NCBI RefSeq assembly: GCF_014650875.1
Contig: NZ_BMVU01000001.1
Coordinates: 496,001-560,000, forward strand
Direction of reading: 5' to 3'
Source: Streptomyces minutiscleroticus
GTDB taxonomy: Bacteria; Actinomycetota; Actinomycetes; Streptomycetales; Streptomycetaceae
DNA length: 64,000 nucleotides
Shown here: in pieces, positions 26,021-35,366 of the stretch
Position numbering within the stretch: the stretch's first letter is position 1
Layout of the letters: the number at the start of each line of letters is the position of its first letter
The notes under the pieces: model-generated
Seen by the model: the letters and a program-made list of their open reading frames with translations, nothing else
What the model was told of the DNA's origin: nothing
The model's database searches: none
Translations under genes and position numbers: made by a program

Positions 26021-27072
26021 GTAGCCAAGACATTCCCGAGAAGAACCTGCCCGCTGAGCAGGGCCACGCGCACGGCGCGGTGGGCACCGTGGAGGGCGAC
26101 CCGTTCGCCGACCCCGGCATGCCGCCGCACGAGCACCGGATCCAGGACATCGACGAGCGGGCAGCCAAGCGCTCCGAGCGCGTGGTCGCCCTGCTGTTCA
26201 CGGTGTCCATGCTGGCCACCATCGGCTTCATCGCCTCCTACGTGGCCATCCCGCACGACAAGTCGATCTACCTCTTCCCGCTCGGGCACATCAGCGCGCA
26301 GAACTTCGCGCTGGGCGTGACGCTCGGCGTGGCGCTGTTCACCATCGGCGCGGGCGCGGTCCACTGGGCCCGCACCCTGATGTCCGACGTGGAGATCGCC
26401 GACGAGCGCCACGCGATCGAGGCGCCGGCCGAGGTCAGCGAGAAGGTCAAGGCGGACTTCCGGCTGGGTGCCGAGGAGTCGCAGCTGGGCCGCCGCAAGC
26501 TGATCCGCAACACGATGTTCGGCGCGCTGGCCCTGGTCCCGCTCTCCGGTGTCGTCCTGCTGCGCGACCTGGGCCCGCTGCCCGAGGAGAAGCTGCGGCA
26601 CACCATCTGGCGCAAGGGCAAGCTGCTCGTCAACATGAACACCGACGAGCCGCTGCGTCCCTCCGACGTCGCCGTGGGGTCGCTGACCTTCGCCAAGCCC
26701 GAGGGCCTGGAGGAGCACGACCACGATTTCCAGAACGAGATCGCCAAGGCGGCCCTGATGATCGTCCGGCTGCAGCCCGACGACATCAAGGACAAGCGGG
26801 AACTCGAGTGGTCCCACGAGGGCATCGTGGCGTACTCGAAGATCTGCACCCACGTCGGTTGCCCGATCTCCCTGTACGAGCAGCAGACGCACCACGTGCT
26901 CTGCCCCTGCCACCAGTCCACCTTCGACCTCTCCGACGGTGCCCGAGTGATCTTCGGCCCCGCGGGTCACGCCCTGCCGCAGCTGCGCATCGGCGTGAAC
27001 GATGAGGGCTACCTCGAGGCGCTCGGCGACTTCGAAGAGCCCGTCGGTCCTGCTTTCTGGGAGCGCGGATGA
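26017..27072 (+). CDS. qcrA: Rieske iron-sulfur protein (QcrA)
   Basis: 351 residues. Three membrane helices precede the soluble domain, as in actinobacterial QcrA and unlike the single helix elsewhere. The [2Fe-2S] ligands are Cys277/His279 in CTHVGC and Cys296/His299 in CPCHQS, with Cys282 and Cys298 placed for the stabilising disulfide. It passes electrons from menaquinol to QcrC. It overlaps qcrC and qcrB by 4 nt each. Confidence 0.95.
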   Translation: MSSQDIPEKNLPAEQGHAHGAVGTVEGDPFADPGMPPHEHRIQDIDERAAKRSERVVALLFTVSMLATIGFIASYVAIPHDKSIYLFPLGHISAQNFALGVTLGVALFTIGAGAVHWARTLMSDVEIADERHAIEAPAEVSEKVKADFRLGAEESQLGRRKLIRNTMFGALALVPLSGVVLLRDLGPLPEEKLRHTIWRKGKLLVNMNTDEPLRPSDVAVGSLTFAKPEGLEEHDHDFQNEIAKAALMIVRLQPDDIKDKRELEWSHEGIVAYSKICTHVGCPISLYEQQTHHVLCPCHQSTFDLSDGARVIFGPAGHALPQLRIGVNDEGYLEALGDFEEPVGPAFWERG

Positions 27073-28706
27073 GCACTTCGACCACGACCGACTCGCGCTC
27101 GCGCGGGAAAGCCCCGGCCGGCGAGCGGATCGCCGACTGGGCGGACGGCCGGCTCGGGATCTACTCCCTGGCCAAGGCCAACATGCGCAAGATCTTCCCC
27201 GACCACTGGTCGTTCATGCTGGGCGAGATCTGCATGTACAGCTTCATCATCATCATCCTCACGGGTGTGTACCTGACGCTGTTCTTCCACCCGTCGATGA
27301 ACGAGGTGGAGTACCACGGCAGCTACGTCCCGCTGCAGGGCCAGCTGATGAGCGAGGCGTTCAACTCGACGCTGCACATCAGCTTCGAGGTCCGCGGCGG
27401 TCTGCTCATCCGGCAGATCCACCACTGGGCCGCGCTGATCTTCATCGCCGGCATGTTCGTGCACATGATGCGCGTGTTCTTCACCGGCGCGTTCCGCAAG
27501 CCGCGTGAGATCAACTGGCTGTTCGGCTTCCTGCTGCTCGTCCTGGGCATGTTCACCGGTTTCACCGGCTACTCGCTCCCGGACGACCTGCTCTCCGGCA
27601 CCGGTGTCCGCTTCACGCAGGGCGCGATCCTGTCCGTGCCGATCGTCGGCACGTACATCTCGATGTTCCTGTTCGGCGGCGAGTTCCCGGGCGGCGACTT
27701 CGTGGCCCGCTTCTACTCGATCCACATCCTGCTGCTGCCGGGCATCATGCTCGGCCTGATGGTGGCGCACCTGATCCTGGTCTTCTACCACAAGCACACG
27801 CAGTTCGCGGGTCCCGGCAAGACCAACACCAACGTGGTGGGCATGCCCCTGCTGCCGGTGTACATGGCGAAGGCCGGAGGCTTCTTCTTCCTGGTCTTCG
27901 GCGTGATCGCGCTCATCGCGGGCATCGCCTCGATCAACCCGATCTGGGCCCTGGGCCCGTACCGCCCGGACCAGGTGTCCACCGGCGCCCAGCCCGACTG
28001 GTACATGGGCTTCGCCGAGGGTCTGGTCCGCGCCATGCCGGGCTGGGAGATCAACTTCTGGGGCCACACGCTCGTCCTGGGCGTGTTCATCCCGCTGGTC
28101 CTCTTCGGGCTGCTGCTGGGCGTCATCGCCGTCTACCCGTTCATCGAGTCCTGGGTCACCGGCGACAAGCGCGAGCACCACATCCTGGACCGCCCGCGCA
28201 ACGCGCCGACCCGCACGGCTTTCGGCGTCGCCTGGGCCACCGCCTACCTGGTGGGTCTGCTCGGCGGTGGCAACGACATCATCGCGACGCACTTCCACAT
28301 GTCGCTGAACGCGGTCACCTGGTTCGTCCGCATCGCGTTCTTCGTCGGCCCGGTCGTCGCGTTCATCATCACCAAGCGGATCTGCCTCGGCCTGCAGCGC
28401 CGCGACAAGGAGAAGGTGCTGCACGGCCGCGAGTCGGGCATCATCAAGCGCCTGCCGCACGGTGAGTTCATCGAGGTGCACGAGCCGCTCAGCCAGGAGC
28501 AGCTGCACACCCTCACGGCGCACGAGCAGTACAAGCCCGCCGAGATCGGCCCGACGGTCGACGAGAACGGCGTCGAGCGCAAGGTCAAGCGCTCGGAGAA
28601 GCTGCGGGCGAAACTGAGCGAGTCCTACTACGGCGAGGACAGCCAGATCGCCAAGCCGACCGCCGAGGAGTACCGGGAGATCACCAGCGGCCACGGCCAC
28701 CACTGA
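27069..28706 (+). CDS. qcrB: cytochrome b subunit (QcrB)
   Basis: 545 residues. The N-terminal cytochrome b domain has the paired heme histidines in RQIHHWAALIF and in the helix beginning FYSIHILLLPGIMLGLMVAHLI. The C-terminal b/IV region carries PDWYMGFAEGLVRAMPGWEI, the family's PEWY-like quinol-site motif read here as PDWY. A hydrophilic tail of about 100 residues follows the last helix, again typical of actinobacteria. It is the last gene of the cluster; a hairpin follows. Confidence 0.95.
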   Translation: MSTSTTTDSRSRGKAPAGERIADWADGRLGIYSLAKANMRKIFPDHWSFMLGEICMYSFIIIILTGVYLTLFFHPSMNEVEYHGSYVPLQGQLMSEAFNSTLHISFEVRGGLLIRQIHHWAALIFIAGMFVHMMRVFFTGAFRKPREINWLFGFLLLVLGMFTGFTGYSLPDDLLSGTGVRFTQGAILSVPIVGTYISMFLFGGEFPGGDFVARFYSIHILLLPGIMLGLMVAHLILVFYHKHTQFAGPGKTNTNVVGMPLLPVYMAKAGGFFFLVFGVIALIAGIASINPIWALGPYRPDQVSTGAQPDWYMGFAEGLVRAMPGWEINFWGHTLVLGVFIPLVLFGLLLGVIAVYPFIESWVTGDKREHHILDRPRNAPTRTAFGVAWATAYLVGLLGGGNDIIATHFHMSLNAVTWFVRIAFFVGPVVAFIITKRICLGLQRRDKEKVLHGRESGIIKRLPHGEFIEVHEPLSQEQLHTLTAHEQYKPAEIGPTVDENGVERKVKRSEKLRAKLSESYYGEDSQIAKPTAEEYREITSGHGHH

Positions 28707-28746
28707 CCCCCCGGCCGTGAACGGCCACTGATCACCGTCGATCGCC

Positions 28747-28790
28747 ACGGCGAGGGCCCCGTCCAGTGCATGGACGGGGCTCTTCGCCGT
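28747..28790 (+). terminator. qcr cluster terminator
   Basis: GGCCCCGTCCA and TGGACGGGGC pair around GTGCA, extended by ACGGCGA/TCGCCGT with a small internal mismatch. It lies 40 nt after the qcrB stop. Confidence 0.7.
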
Positions 28791-28891
28791 TCCGGGGGCC
28801 GATAGGGTGGAGCCGTCCCGCCGGCGCCCCGCACGCGCCGCGGAGAACCCGTTGGATGTCCCGTGAGCGGGACGGACCCCAGGAGCGGCCG

Positions 28892-29956
28892 ATGAGCGCT
28901 GTGACCCCCGCTGGAGGCGACACCACGGCGGGCCGTTCCTGGCCCCGGGTGCTGAACGGACTGCTCGACGGCCGCGACCAGAGCGCCGCCGACACGGCCT
29001 GGGCGATGGACCGCATCATGCGCGGCGAGGCGACGGACGTGCAGATCGCCGGGTTCGCGGTGGCGCTGCGGGCCAAGGGCGAGACGGTCGACGAGATCAC
29101 CGGCCTGGTCCGGGCGATGTACGAGCACGCCAACGTGATCGAGGTACCGGGGCGGACCGTCGACATCGTCGGCACGGGCGGCGACGGCGCCAGGACCGTC
29201 AACATCTCCACCATGTCCGCGATCGTCGTCGCCGGCACGGGCGCGAAGGTCGTCAAGCACGGCAACCGCGCGGCCTCCTCTGCCTCCGGCGCCTCCGACG
29301 TCCTGGAGAAGCTCGGCGTCAATCTGGAGCTGACCCCGAAGCGGGTCGCCGAGGTCGCCGAGGAGGCCGGGATCACCTTCTGCTTCGCGGTGAAGTTCCA
29401 CCCCGCCCTGCGCCACGTGGGCGTGGCCCGCGGCCAGCTCGGCATCCGGACCGTCTTCAACTTCCTCGGCCCGCTCACCAACCCCGCGCGCGTGAAGGCG
29501 CAGGCGGTGGGCGTCGCCGACCCGCGCATGGCGCCCATCGTGGCCGGCGTCTTCGCCGAGCGCGGCCACTCCTCGCTGGTCTTCCGCGGCGACGACGGCC
29601 TCGACGAGCTGACCACCACGTCGACCTCCCGGGTGTGGGTCGTGCGCGACGGGCAGGTGCGCGAGGAGACCTTCGACCCGCGCGACGTCGGCATCGACCT
29701 GGTCCCCGTGGAGGCCCTGCGCGGAGCCGACGCCTCGTACAACGCGGACGTGGCCCGCCGCCTGCTGAACGGCGAGAAGGGGCCCGTACGGGACGCGGTG
29801 CTGCTCAACTCGGCCGCCGCCCTGGCCGCCCTGGAGCCGGGCGAGGGCCCGCTCGCCGAGCAGATCCGCGCGGGCATGGAGAGGGCCGCCGAGTCCATCG
29901 ACTCGGGCGCGGCGGCGCGGACGCTGGAGCGCTGGGTGGCGGCCACCAACGCGTGA
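28892..29956 (+). CDS. trpD: anthranilate phosphoribosyltransferase (TrpD)
   Basis: 354 residues; joins anthranilate to PRPP in tryptophan synthesis. Signature motifs: [17 protein letters not shown] (PRPP site), [22 protein letters not shown] and [11 protein letters not shown] (anthranilate tunnel). ATG 28892 follows AGGAG by 6 nt. TAGGGT at 28803-28808 is a likely -10, giving a leader of about 75 nt with a small GTCCCG/CGGGAC stem near the ribosome site. No Trp-rich leader peptide is seen here, unlike trpEG at 54.8-56.8 kb. Confidence 0.95.
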   Translation: MSAVTPAGGDTTAGRSWPRVLNGLLDGRDQSAADTAWAMDRIMRGEATDVQIAGFAVALRAKGETVDEITGLVRAMYEHANVIEVPGRTVDIVGTGGDGARTVNISTMSAIVVAGTGAKVVKHGNRAASSASGASDVLEKLGVNLELTPKRVAEVAEEAGITFCFAVKFHPALRHVGVARGQLGIRTVFNFLGPLTNPARVKAQAVGVADPRMAPIVAGVFAERGHSSLVFRGDDGLDELTTTSTSRVWVVRDGQVREETFDPRDVGIDLVPVEALRGADASYNADVARRLLNGEKGPVRDAVLLNSAAALAALEPGEGPLAEQIRAGMERAAESIDSGAAARTLERWVAATNA

Positions 29957-29958
29957 CG

Positions 29959-30015
29959 CCCCGGCGGTCCGCCGCCGGGGTCCGGCACGCGCTCCCGGCG
30001 GGGCGCGTGCCGGAC
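29959..30015 (+). terminator. two tandem hairpins after trpD
   Basis: CCCCGGCGG/CCGCCGGGG (29959-29980, loop TCCG) is followed at once by GTCCGGCACGCGC/GCGCGTGCCGGAC (29980-30015). Both are perfect and share one base. Confidence 0.7.
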
Positions 30016-30206
30016 GGAAGCGCCCGCGGGACGAGGCGCTGTACGCGAGAGGCGCTGCGCGAACCGCAGACCTCCTGCGGCCCCTTCACGCCCGGAGCCG
30101 CCGCACCGGGCGGCCGGTCCCGGCCGTCCGCGGGCCCCTGCCCGGACGCCGTCCCGGGATCCGGACAGGGGTTGCGGGCGACGATCACTTGTCGTACGTT
30201 CGGCGG

Positions 30207-30350
30207 CAGGTCATGAGCGACAGCCATGAGGCCCCGGCCGGCTGTCCGGCAACCCTCCGTCCGTGGCGGGGTGCCCCGGGTGAGGACCAGGCCGTGGACA
30301 GCAAGGTCCGCGGCAAGCGCGGACCCCTCGCGTCACCAGGGGTCCTGGTC
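30207..30350 (+). ncRNA. SAM-IV riboswitch
   Basis: The leader contains GGTCATGAGCGACAGCCATG, then the SAM-I-like core GGCAACCCTCC, then GCGGGGTGCCCCGGGTGAGGACC, and a 3' pseudoknot-type part GGCAAGCGCGGACC. This order matches the SAM-IV class known almost only from Actinomycetales. P1 is GGTC (30209-30212) with GACC (30285-30288). Alternative pairings are visible: GACCAGG (30285-30291) with CCTGGTC (30344-30350), and GGACCCCT with AGGGGTCC. SAM binding should lower expression of the downstream PLP enzyme gene. Confidence 0.85.
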
Positions 30351-30367
30351 GTTCGAGGGAGCCTTCC

Positions 30368-30388
30368 GTGAGCAAGCGAATGCGCTAG
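30368..30388 (+). CDS. putative 6-aa leader peptide MSKRMR
   Basis: GTG AGC AAG CGA ATG CGC TAG lies 6 nt after GAGGGAG (30355-30361), an excellent ribosome site, directly behind the riboswitch. It ends 123 nt before the PLP enzyme gene. One of six codons is Met, so translation could sense methionine or simply report riboswitch state. It is too short to prove by sequence. Confidence 0.4.
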   Translation: MSKRMR

Positions 30389-30511
30389 GGCGTCGAGCCC
30401 CGCCTCCGCATCCTCCGTTCCGTCACCTCGTGTGCACCCCTGCGCCGTCGACGTCCCCCCGCGCGGACCGTCCGGCGTACGGACACACCTGCCTTCTCAC
30501 GGGAGTTCGCC

Positions 30512-31900
30512 ATGTCCGCACCCACCGCTGCCACCGCCGCCCCCGCCACCGCTTCCGGCGCCGACCGCTGCGTGCGCGCCCCGCTGCCCGTCCTCGGCCG
30601 CGACGTCACCGTCCCGCTCGTCACCGGCGGCGAGGTCGCCTACGCCGCGCTCGACTACGCCGCCAGCGCCCCGGCCCTGCAGCGGGTCTGGGACGACGTC
30701 GCCGCGTACGCCCCGTACTACGGCAGCGTGCACCGCGGCGCCGGGTACCTCTCGCAGCTGTCCACCGACCTGTTCGAGAACGCCCGCCGGACGGTCGCGG
30801 AGTTCCTCGGCTGCCGCGACGGCGACCAGGTCGTCTTCACCCGGTCCACCACCGACTCCCTGAACCTGCTGGCCGCCGCGCTGCCCGCCGGCTGCGAGGT
30901 CCTCGTCTTCGAGACCGAGCACCACGCCTCGCTGCTGCCCTGGCGCGGCGCCCGGGTGACGTACCTGGACGCCCCCCGCACCCCGGACGAGGCCGTGGAC
31001 GCCCTGGAGCGCGCCCTCGCCGGCCGCGAGCCCCACGGACCCGCCCTGGTGTGCGTCACCGGCGCCTCCAACGTCACCGGCGAGCTGTGGCCGGTGCGCG
31101 AACTGGCCGCCGCCGCGCACGCGCACGGCGCCCGCATCGTGCTCGACGCCGCGCAGCTCGCCCCGCACCACCCGGTGTCCGTGACGGACCTGGACGTCGA
31201 CTGGGTCGCCTTCTCCGGGCACAAGCTGTACGCGCCCTTCGGCTCCGGGGTCCTGGCCGGCCGCGCCGACTGGCTGCGCGAGGCCGAGCCGTATCTCGCG
31301 GGCGGCGGCGCCTCCCGCACGGTCTCCCGGCGCGCGGACGGCGGCGTGGACGTCGAGTGGCACGACGGCGCCGCCCGCCACGAGGCCGGCTCCCCGAACG
31401 TCATCGGCGCCCACGCCGTCGCCTCCGCCTGCAAGGCGCTCACCGAGGAGGGCTTCGAGAACCTCGTCGCCCGCGAGCGCCACCTGATCGGGAAGGTGCG
31501 CACGGGCCTGGCCGCGGTCCCCGGGGTACGGATCCTGTCGCTCTTCGGCGACGACGCCCCGCGCGTCGGCGTCATCAGCTTCGTCGTCGAGGGCTGGAAC
31601 AGCTCGCACTTCGCCGCCGCGCTCTCCGCCGAGTACGGCATCGGCGTCCGCGACGGCCTGTTCTGCGCCCACCCGCTGGTGCGCATCCTGCTGGGCGGCG
31701 ACCCGCAGGCGCAGGGGGAGTGCGGCGCCCCCGAGGCCGCGCCCGGCGAGAAGTCCCTCAACGCCGTGCGGGTGAGCTTCGGCGCGGGCACGCCGGACGA
31801 GCACGTGGAGCGGTTCGTGCGCGCGACGGCCGAACTGGTCGCCCAGGGCGCGCAGTGGGACTACCGCACGCAGGACGGCCGCTGCGTGCCGGTCGTCTGA
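30512..31900 (+). CDS. class V aminotransferase-fold PLP enzyme (NifS/Csd-like)
   Basis: 462 residues. PLP-stacking His in TEHHAS (137-138), Asp212 in IVLDAAQL, Schiff-base Lys238 in FSGHKLYAPFG. Cys385 in DGLFCAHPL occupies the position of a desulfurase catalytic cysteine, but the loop is unlike IscS and closer to SufS/Csd proteins. It may be a cysteine or selenocysteine desulfurase or a C-S lyase. Control by SAM-IV places it in methionine, cysteine or SAM metabolism. ATG follows GGGAG by 7 nt. It is a different enzyme from the TusA fusion at 17.8-19.1 kb. Confidence 0.85.
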   Translation: MSAPTAATAAPATASGADRCVRAPLPVLGRDVTVPLVTGGEVAYAALDYAASAPALQRVWDDVAAYAPYYGSVHRGAGYLSQLSTDLFENARRTVAEFLGCRDGDQVVFTRSTTDSLNLLAAALPAGCEVLVFETEHHASLLPWRGARVTYLDAPRTPDEAVDALERALAGREPHGPALVCVTGASNVTGELWPVRELAAAAHAHGARIVLDAAQLAPHHPVSVTDLDVDWVAFSGHKLYAPFGSGVLAGRADWLREAEPYLAGGGASRTVSRRADGGVDVEWHDGAARHEAGSPNVIGAHAVASACKALTEEGFENLVARERHLIGKVRTGLAAVPGVRILSLFGDDAPRVGVISFVVEGWNSSHFAAALSAEYGIGVRDGLFCAHPLVRILLGGDPQAQGECGAPEAAPGEKSLNAVRVSFGAGTPDEHVERFVRATAELVAQGAQWDYRTQDGRCVPVV

Positions 31901-32010
31901 CCTGCCTGCCCCTTCCCCCGGCGGCCCCCGGCCGCTCACCGGGCGCCCCGCGCGGTCCGTGCCGTCCCGGCGCGGGCCGCGGGACCCTTCTCAGGAGTCC
32001 GGGCGACCCT

Positions 32011-32292
32011 TCAGGAGTCCAGGCCGATCGCGAAGGCCGCCTCCAGGTCGTGCTGCGAATAGGTGCGGAAGGCGACGTGCGTGTCCGTGCCCTCCACGCC
32101 CTGGATCTTGCTGATGCGGCCGGGGATGACCTCGGCCAGGTCCTCGTGCTCCCGGACCCGGACCATCGCGATCAGGTCGTAGGTCCCGGTGACGGAGAAC
32201 ACCTCGCTGACGGAGTCCAGCGCGGCGATCTGCTCCGCGATCTCGGGGATCCGGTCCACGCTGGTCTTGATGAGCACGATCGCGGTGATCAC
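32011..32292 (-). CDS. stand-alone Lrp/AsnC ligand-binding (RAM) domain
   Basis: 93 residues matching only the C-terminal effector domain of Lrp/AsnC regulators (ITAIVLIKTSVDRIPEIAEQ, VTGTYDLIAMVRVRE). The DNA-binding helix-turn-helix is absent. Such proteins form rings and bind amino acids, and may act by joining full-length Lrp proteins. GTG start overlapping the rhomboid stop by 4 nt, so it is co-translated with it. Confidence 0.9.
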   Translation of the reverse strand: MITAIVLIKTSVDRIPEIAEQIAALDSVSEVFSVTGTYDLIAMVRVREHEDLAEVIPGRISKIQGVEGTDTHVAFRTYSQHDLEAAFAIGLDS

Positions 32293-33050
32293 GGCTGGCT
32301 GTCTCCCTCGGGGGCCGTCGCTGGGGACTTCACTCTAGCCCTACGCCCCGGCCGTCCGGCCGTGCGCCCGTAGCGCACCCACGCGTAGAGAAGTCCCAGC
32401 GTGAAGCCGATGAGATGGGCCAGGTAGGCCACTGTGGGACCCGCCTCGGCGCGGCCCGCCGCCAGCCACTGCAGGGCCACCCAGAAGGGCAGCACGACCC
32501 ACGCCGGGAAGCGCAGCGGCAGGAAGAACAGGAACGGGAAGAGACTGGTCACGCGCGCGGTGGGGAACAGGTACAGGAACGCGCCGAGGACCGCGGAGAT
32601 CGCGCCCGACGCGCCGACCAGCGTCTGCTCCGAGCCGGCGTTGGCCACCGCGTAGCCGAGCAGCGCGAGACAGCCGCAGGCCAGGTAGAGCAGGGCGAAC
32701 CCGGTCCGGCCCATGCGCTCCTCGGCCATCGCGCCGAACACGTAGAGGAAGAGCATGTTCCCCAGGAGATGCAGCCAGCTGCCGTGCACGAAGAGCGCGG
32801 TGGCCGGCGTCGCGAGGGCGCGCGGCGCACCGCCCGTCAGATCGGCCGGGATCACGCCCCAGCGGGCGAAGTAGTCCTGCTGCGCCGCGAGCAGCTCGTC
32901 GCCGGTGCCGTACACCGGGTTGAGTCCGGCCGCCGGGCCCAGTACGAAGACGAGGCAGCACAGGACGATCGCCCCGTGCGTCACCGGCGCCGACTGCTTT
33001 CCGACCGCCCTGGTGACGGTCGCGCCCCACTTGTCCCACTTGCCGATCAT
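32289..33050 (-). CDS. rhomboid intramembrane serine protease
   Basis: 253 residues and six or seven membrane helices. Catalytic Ser149 in VGASGAIS, His212 in YLAHLIGF, and the oxyanion Asn98 in HLLGNMLFLYVFG are all present, so it should be active. It cleaves within or beside membrane helices of unknown clients. I chose ATG 33050; a longer form would include a TTA codon and run through the divergent promoter. CATGCT lies 6 nt before this ATG and may be a -10 for a leaderless mRNA. Confidence 0.88.
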   Translation of the reverse strand: MIGKWDKWGATVTRAVGKQSAPVTHGAIVLCCLVFVLGPAAGLNPVYGTGDELLAAQQDYFARWGVIPADLTGGAPRALATPATALFVHGSWLHLLGNMLFLYVFGAMAEERMGRTGFALLYLACGCLALLGYAVANAGSEQTLVGASGAISAVLGAFLYLFPTARVTSLFPFLFFLPLRFPAWVVLPFWVALQWLAAGRAEAGPTVAYLAHLIGFTLGLLYAWVRYGRTAGRPGRRARVKSPATAPEGDSQP

Positions 33051-33202
33051 TGACAGAGCATGACGTAACAGGACGGACTGGCGTGAAACGCCTCGCCGCC
33101 GTGGACGCACGAGCGGCGGGTACGGGCCAGGCCGTAGGGTTACGAGCCACACGCACCAGGGAAACTGGCGCATCACGGAGACTGGAAGGAAGAGCAGGCA
33201 CG

Positions 33203-33442
33203 ATGACCGTTCCGCTGCCCACGGACAAGACCCGGTGGCGCTGCACGCTCTGCGGCAACCTCACCCGGTTCGACGTGACCCGCTCCTCGAAGGTCGTCGA
33301 GTACGTTCACCTCGACCTGGCCGGTGAGCCGAGCGTCGAGGAGCGCGAGGTGGTCAGTGAGACCATCGAGTCGGTCCGGTGCCGCTGGTGCAACGCGGTG
33401 GACCAGGTGGAACTAGTGGACAGGCCGGGCACCGGCTCCTGA
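33203..33442 (+). CDS. small zinc-ribbon-like protein (79 aa)
   Basis: Starts MTVPLPTDKTRWRCTLCGN and has two CxxC pairs, CTLC and CRWC, about 45 residues apart, which should bind one zinc. The middle is acidic (EPSVEEREVVSETIES). No enzyme motif. ATG follows AAGGAAGAG by about 10 nt. It lies between the rhomboid gene (divergent) and the NYN-domain gene, with which it may be co-transcribed (39 nt gap). Role unknown. Confidence 0.8.
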   Translation: MTVPLPTDKTRWRCTLCGNLTRFDVTRSSKVVEYVHLDLAGEPSVEEREVVSETIESVRCRWCNAVDQVELVDRPGTGS

Positions 33443-33481
33443 GGTCAGGGGCCGGTCCCGCACGGAGGATGGGTGTGACGG

Positions 33482-34831
33482 ATGGCGGAGACCACGGGTG
33501 AGGGGCCGGGCGACGGCGCCGCCGAGGTGCTCGACCGTCCGCTGCCCGACGGCGTGCGGCGGCGGGTCGTCCAGATCGTCTCGGACGGCTTCGGCGGCCT
33601 GACCGTCGCGGAACTGCCCGCGCAGCTGCGGCAGTACGCCCGGTTCGCCCCGAACCGCCGGGCCAAGTTCGCGGGCAACGCCATGGCGACCGCCCTGGAG
33701 ACCGACCCGCTGTTCCGGCAGCGGATCGGGGAGAAGCTCAGAGACGCGCAGCCGGAGCTGGCCGGCGCCCTCGACGCCGGTTCGCCGCCCCCGGCCGCGG
33801 ACCCGCTGGACGTGGCGGCCGCGGCCTACGTGCTGCGTCCCACGGGCTGGGTGAAGCTCGTGACCGCCGCGGGCGAGGAGGCCCAGCGGGCGGACGCCGA
33901 GCGCGCGGACGAGGAGAGCCGCGCCGAACTGGAGCGGCTGCGCGCCCAGCTGGCCGAGGCCCGCGCCCAGACCCGGGCGGAGACCGAGCGCCTGCGGGCG
34001 GAACTGGAGTCCGCCAGGAGGGAAGCGGAATCGCTTCACCGCAAGCTGCGCGGCGCCCTGAGCGACGTCAAGCGGGGCGAGGCGGCCCTGCGCAAGGCGC
34101 AGGCGGAGGTCGAGGCGGCGCGCACCGAGGGGCAGACGCAGGTGTCCGCCGCGGAGAGCGAGGCCCGGCGGCTCAAGGCGCGGCTCGGCGAGGCCGAGGC
34201 GGCCCTGGAGGCCACCCGGCGGGCGGCCCGTGAGGGGCGCAGCGTCGAGGACATGCGGGTGCGGCTGCTGCTGGACACGGTGCTCGACGCGGCGCAGGGC
34301 CTGCGCCGCGAACTGGCGCTGCCGCCCGTCTCCGTGCGCCCCGCCGAGACCGTGGACGCGGTCGAGCCGGGCCGGATGACCCCCAAGGACATCGCGGCCC
34401 GCGCGCTGTCCGAGCACGACCCCGCGATCCTGGACCAGTTGCTCGCGCTGCCCCAGGCGCACCTGGTCGTCGACGGCTACAACGTCACCAAGACCGGCTA
34501 TCCGCAGATGCCGCTGGAGAAGCAGCGCCTCAGACTGCTCGGCCAGCTCTCGCAGCTCGCCGCGCAGACCGGGGCCGAGGTCACCTGCGTCTTCGACGGG
34601 GCCGAACTGGCGGCCCCCGTACTGCTCGCGCCGCCGCGCGGGGTGCGGGTGCTGTTCTCCAAGCCGGGCGTCACCGCGGACGAGCTGATCCGCCAGCTGG
34701 TGCGGGCCGAGCCGCCCGGGCGGCCGGTGATCGTCGCCTCCACCGACCGCGAGGTCGCCGACGGCGTCGCCAAGGCGGGCGCCCGCCCGGTGGCCTCGGC
34801 GGTCCTGCTGAAGCGGTTCATGCGCGGCTGA
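33482..34831 (+). CDS. NYN-domain (PIN-like) putative RNase with coiled coil
   Basis: 449 residues. The N-terminal 120 residues are helical, then a long coiled coil at about 125-245 (ERLRAQLAEARAQTRAETERLRAEL region). The C-terminal 150 residues are a NYN/YacP domain with the acidic start LVVDGYNV, the second acidic site VFDGAE and the third in IVASTDREV. These form a PIN-type metal site, so RNA cleavage or tRNA/rRNA processing is likely. Its neighbour is the zinc-ribbon protein. Confidence 0.85.
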   Translation: MAETTGEGPGDGAAEVLDRPLPDGVRRRVVQIVSDGFGGLTVAELPAQLRQYARFAPNRRAKFAGNAMATALETDPLFRQRIGEKLRDAQPELAGALDAGSPPPAADPLDVAAAAYVLRPTGWVKLVTAAGEEAQRADAERADEESRAELERLRAQLAEARAQTRAETERLRAELESARREAESLHRKLRGALSDVKRGEAALRKAQAEVEAARTEGQTQVSAAESEARRLKARLGEAEAALEATRRAAREGRSVEDMRVRLLLDTVLDAAQGLRRELALPPVSVRPAETVDAVEPGRMTPKDIAARALSEHDPAILDQLLALPQAHLVVDGYNVTKTGYPQMPLEKQRLRLLGQLSQLAAQTGAEVTCVFDGAELAAPVLLAPPRGVRVLFSKPGVTADELIRQLVRAEPPGRPVIVASTDREVADGVAKAGARPVASAVLLKRFMRG

Positions 34832-35366
34832 GCCGCGGGGCGCCGGCGGGTCCCGCGCCGCCCGGTCCCGCCCGGGTGCCGGGCGGCCGCGAGCGGGGGC
34901 CGGGCGGCCGCGGTCGGGAGCGGGCGCGGGGCCGGACGGCCTCGGAGCCGGGTCGGACGGGGGCCGCGTCGAACAGCCTCGTACGCGTGGCCGATTCCCG
35001 CGCCCCGTGGCCGGAATCGACCGTTCCGTACGTCCCGCGCCCCTGTGGCGCGCCGCTGTCCCTCCTGTCTCGTACGACCCGGTCGGCGCCGTACGTCTCT
35101 GTCGTAACTTCTGGGCTGCTTGCCCGAGTTGGAGAAACCTTCGCGCAACGTAGCGTCAGGACGGCATCACCGCACGTGAGCCAGGGGAACGGAATGCGTT
35201 CGGTAACCGAGATTTTTCTGTTGAGGATTTGAACTGATCACAAGAAGGTCACTAGGGTCTGGCGTCGAACCTCCGCTCGGGTGATCGCTCATCGGGAGTG
35301 ACGGCGGAGGGGCACCGCCCACCGGTGTGTTCGGTAGGCGGCTGGAGGAAGAAGGAGCTCGCCTCC
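34832..35366 (+). promoter_or_regulatory. 535-bp control region of the first NlpC/P60 gene
   Basis: A clear promoter is at 35229-35258: TTGAAC, an 18-nt spacer, TAGGGT. The leader of about 100 nt can fold: CCTCCGC/GCGGAGG, then CCGCC/GGCGG with inner ACCG/CGGT. Last is GGAGG (35344-35348) with CCTCC (35362-35366), which puts the AAGGAG ribosome site in the loop. Upstream of the promoter is a stretch richer in A+T (about 35195-35250) and, near 34878-34920, a GC-rich direct repeat. No gene is supported. I looked for a c-di-AMP riboswitch and did not find its core. Confidence 0.6.

Noticed and set aside
28803..28891. Trp attenuator before trpD
   Set aside because: No leader frame with Trp codons and no terminator hairpin is present between the promoter and the start.
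31970..32030. Direct repeat ACCCTTC..AGGAGTCC at the end of the Lrp-domain gene
   Set aside because: A short partial duplication at the stop codon with no clear consequence.
32289..33176. Longer rhomboid protein starting at 33176
   Set aside because: The extra 42 residues cross the divergent promoter, include a rare TTA codon and lack a membrane or signal feature.
34980..35366. c-di-AMP (ydaO-type) riboswitch before the NlpC/P60 gene
   Set aside because: Such riboswitches control some Streptomyces cell-wall hydrolases, but I could not find the conserved core here; only generic hairpins are visible.
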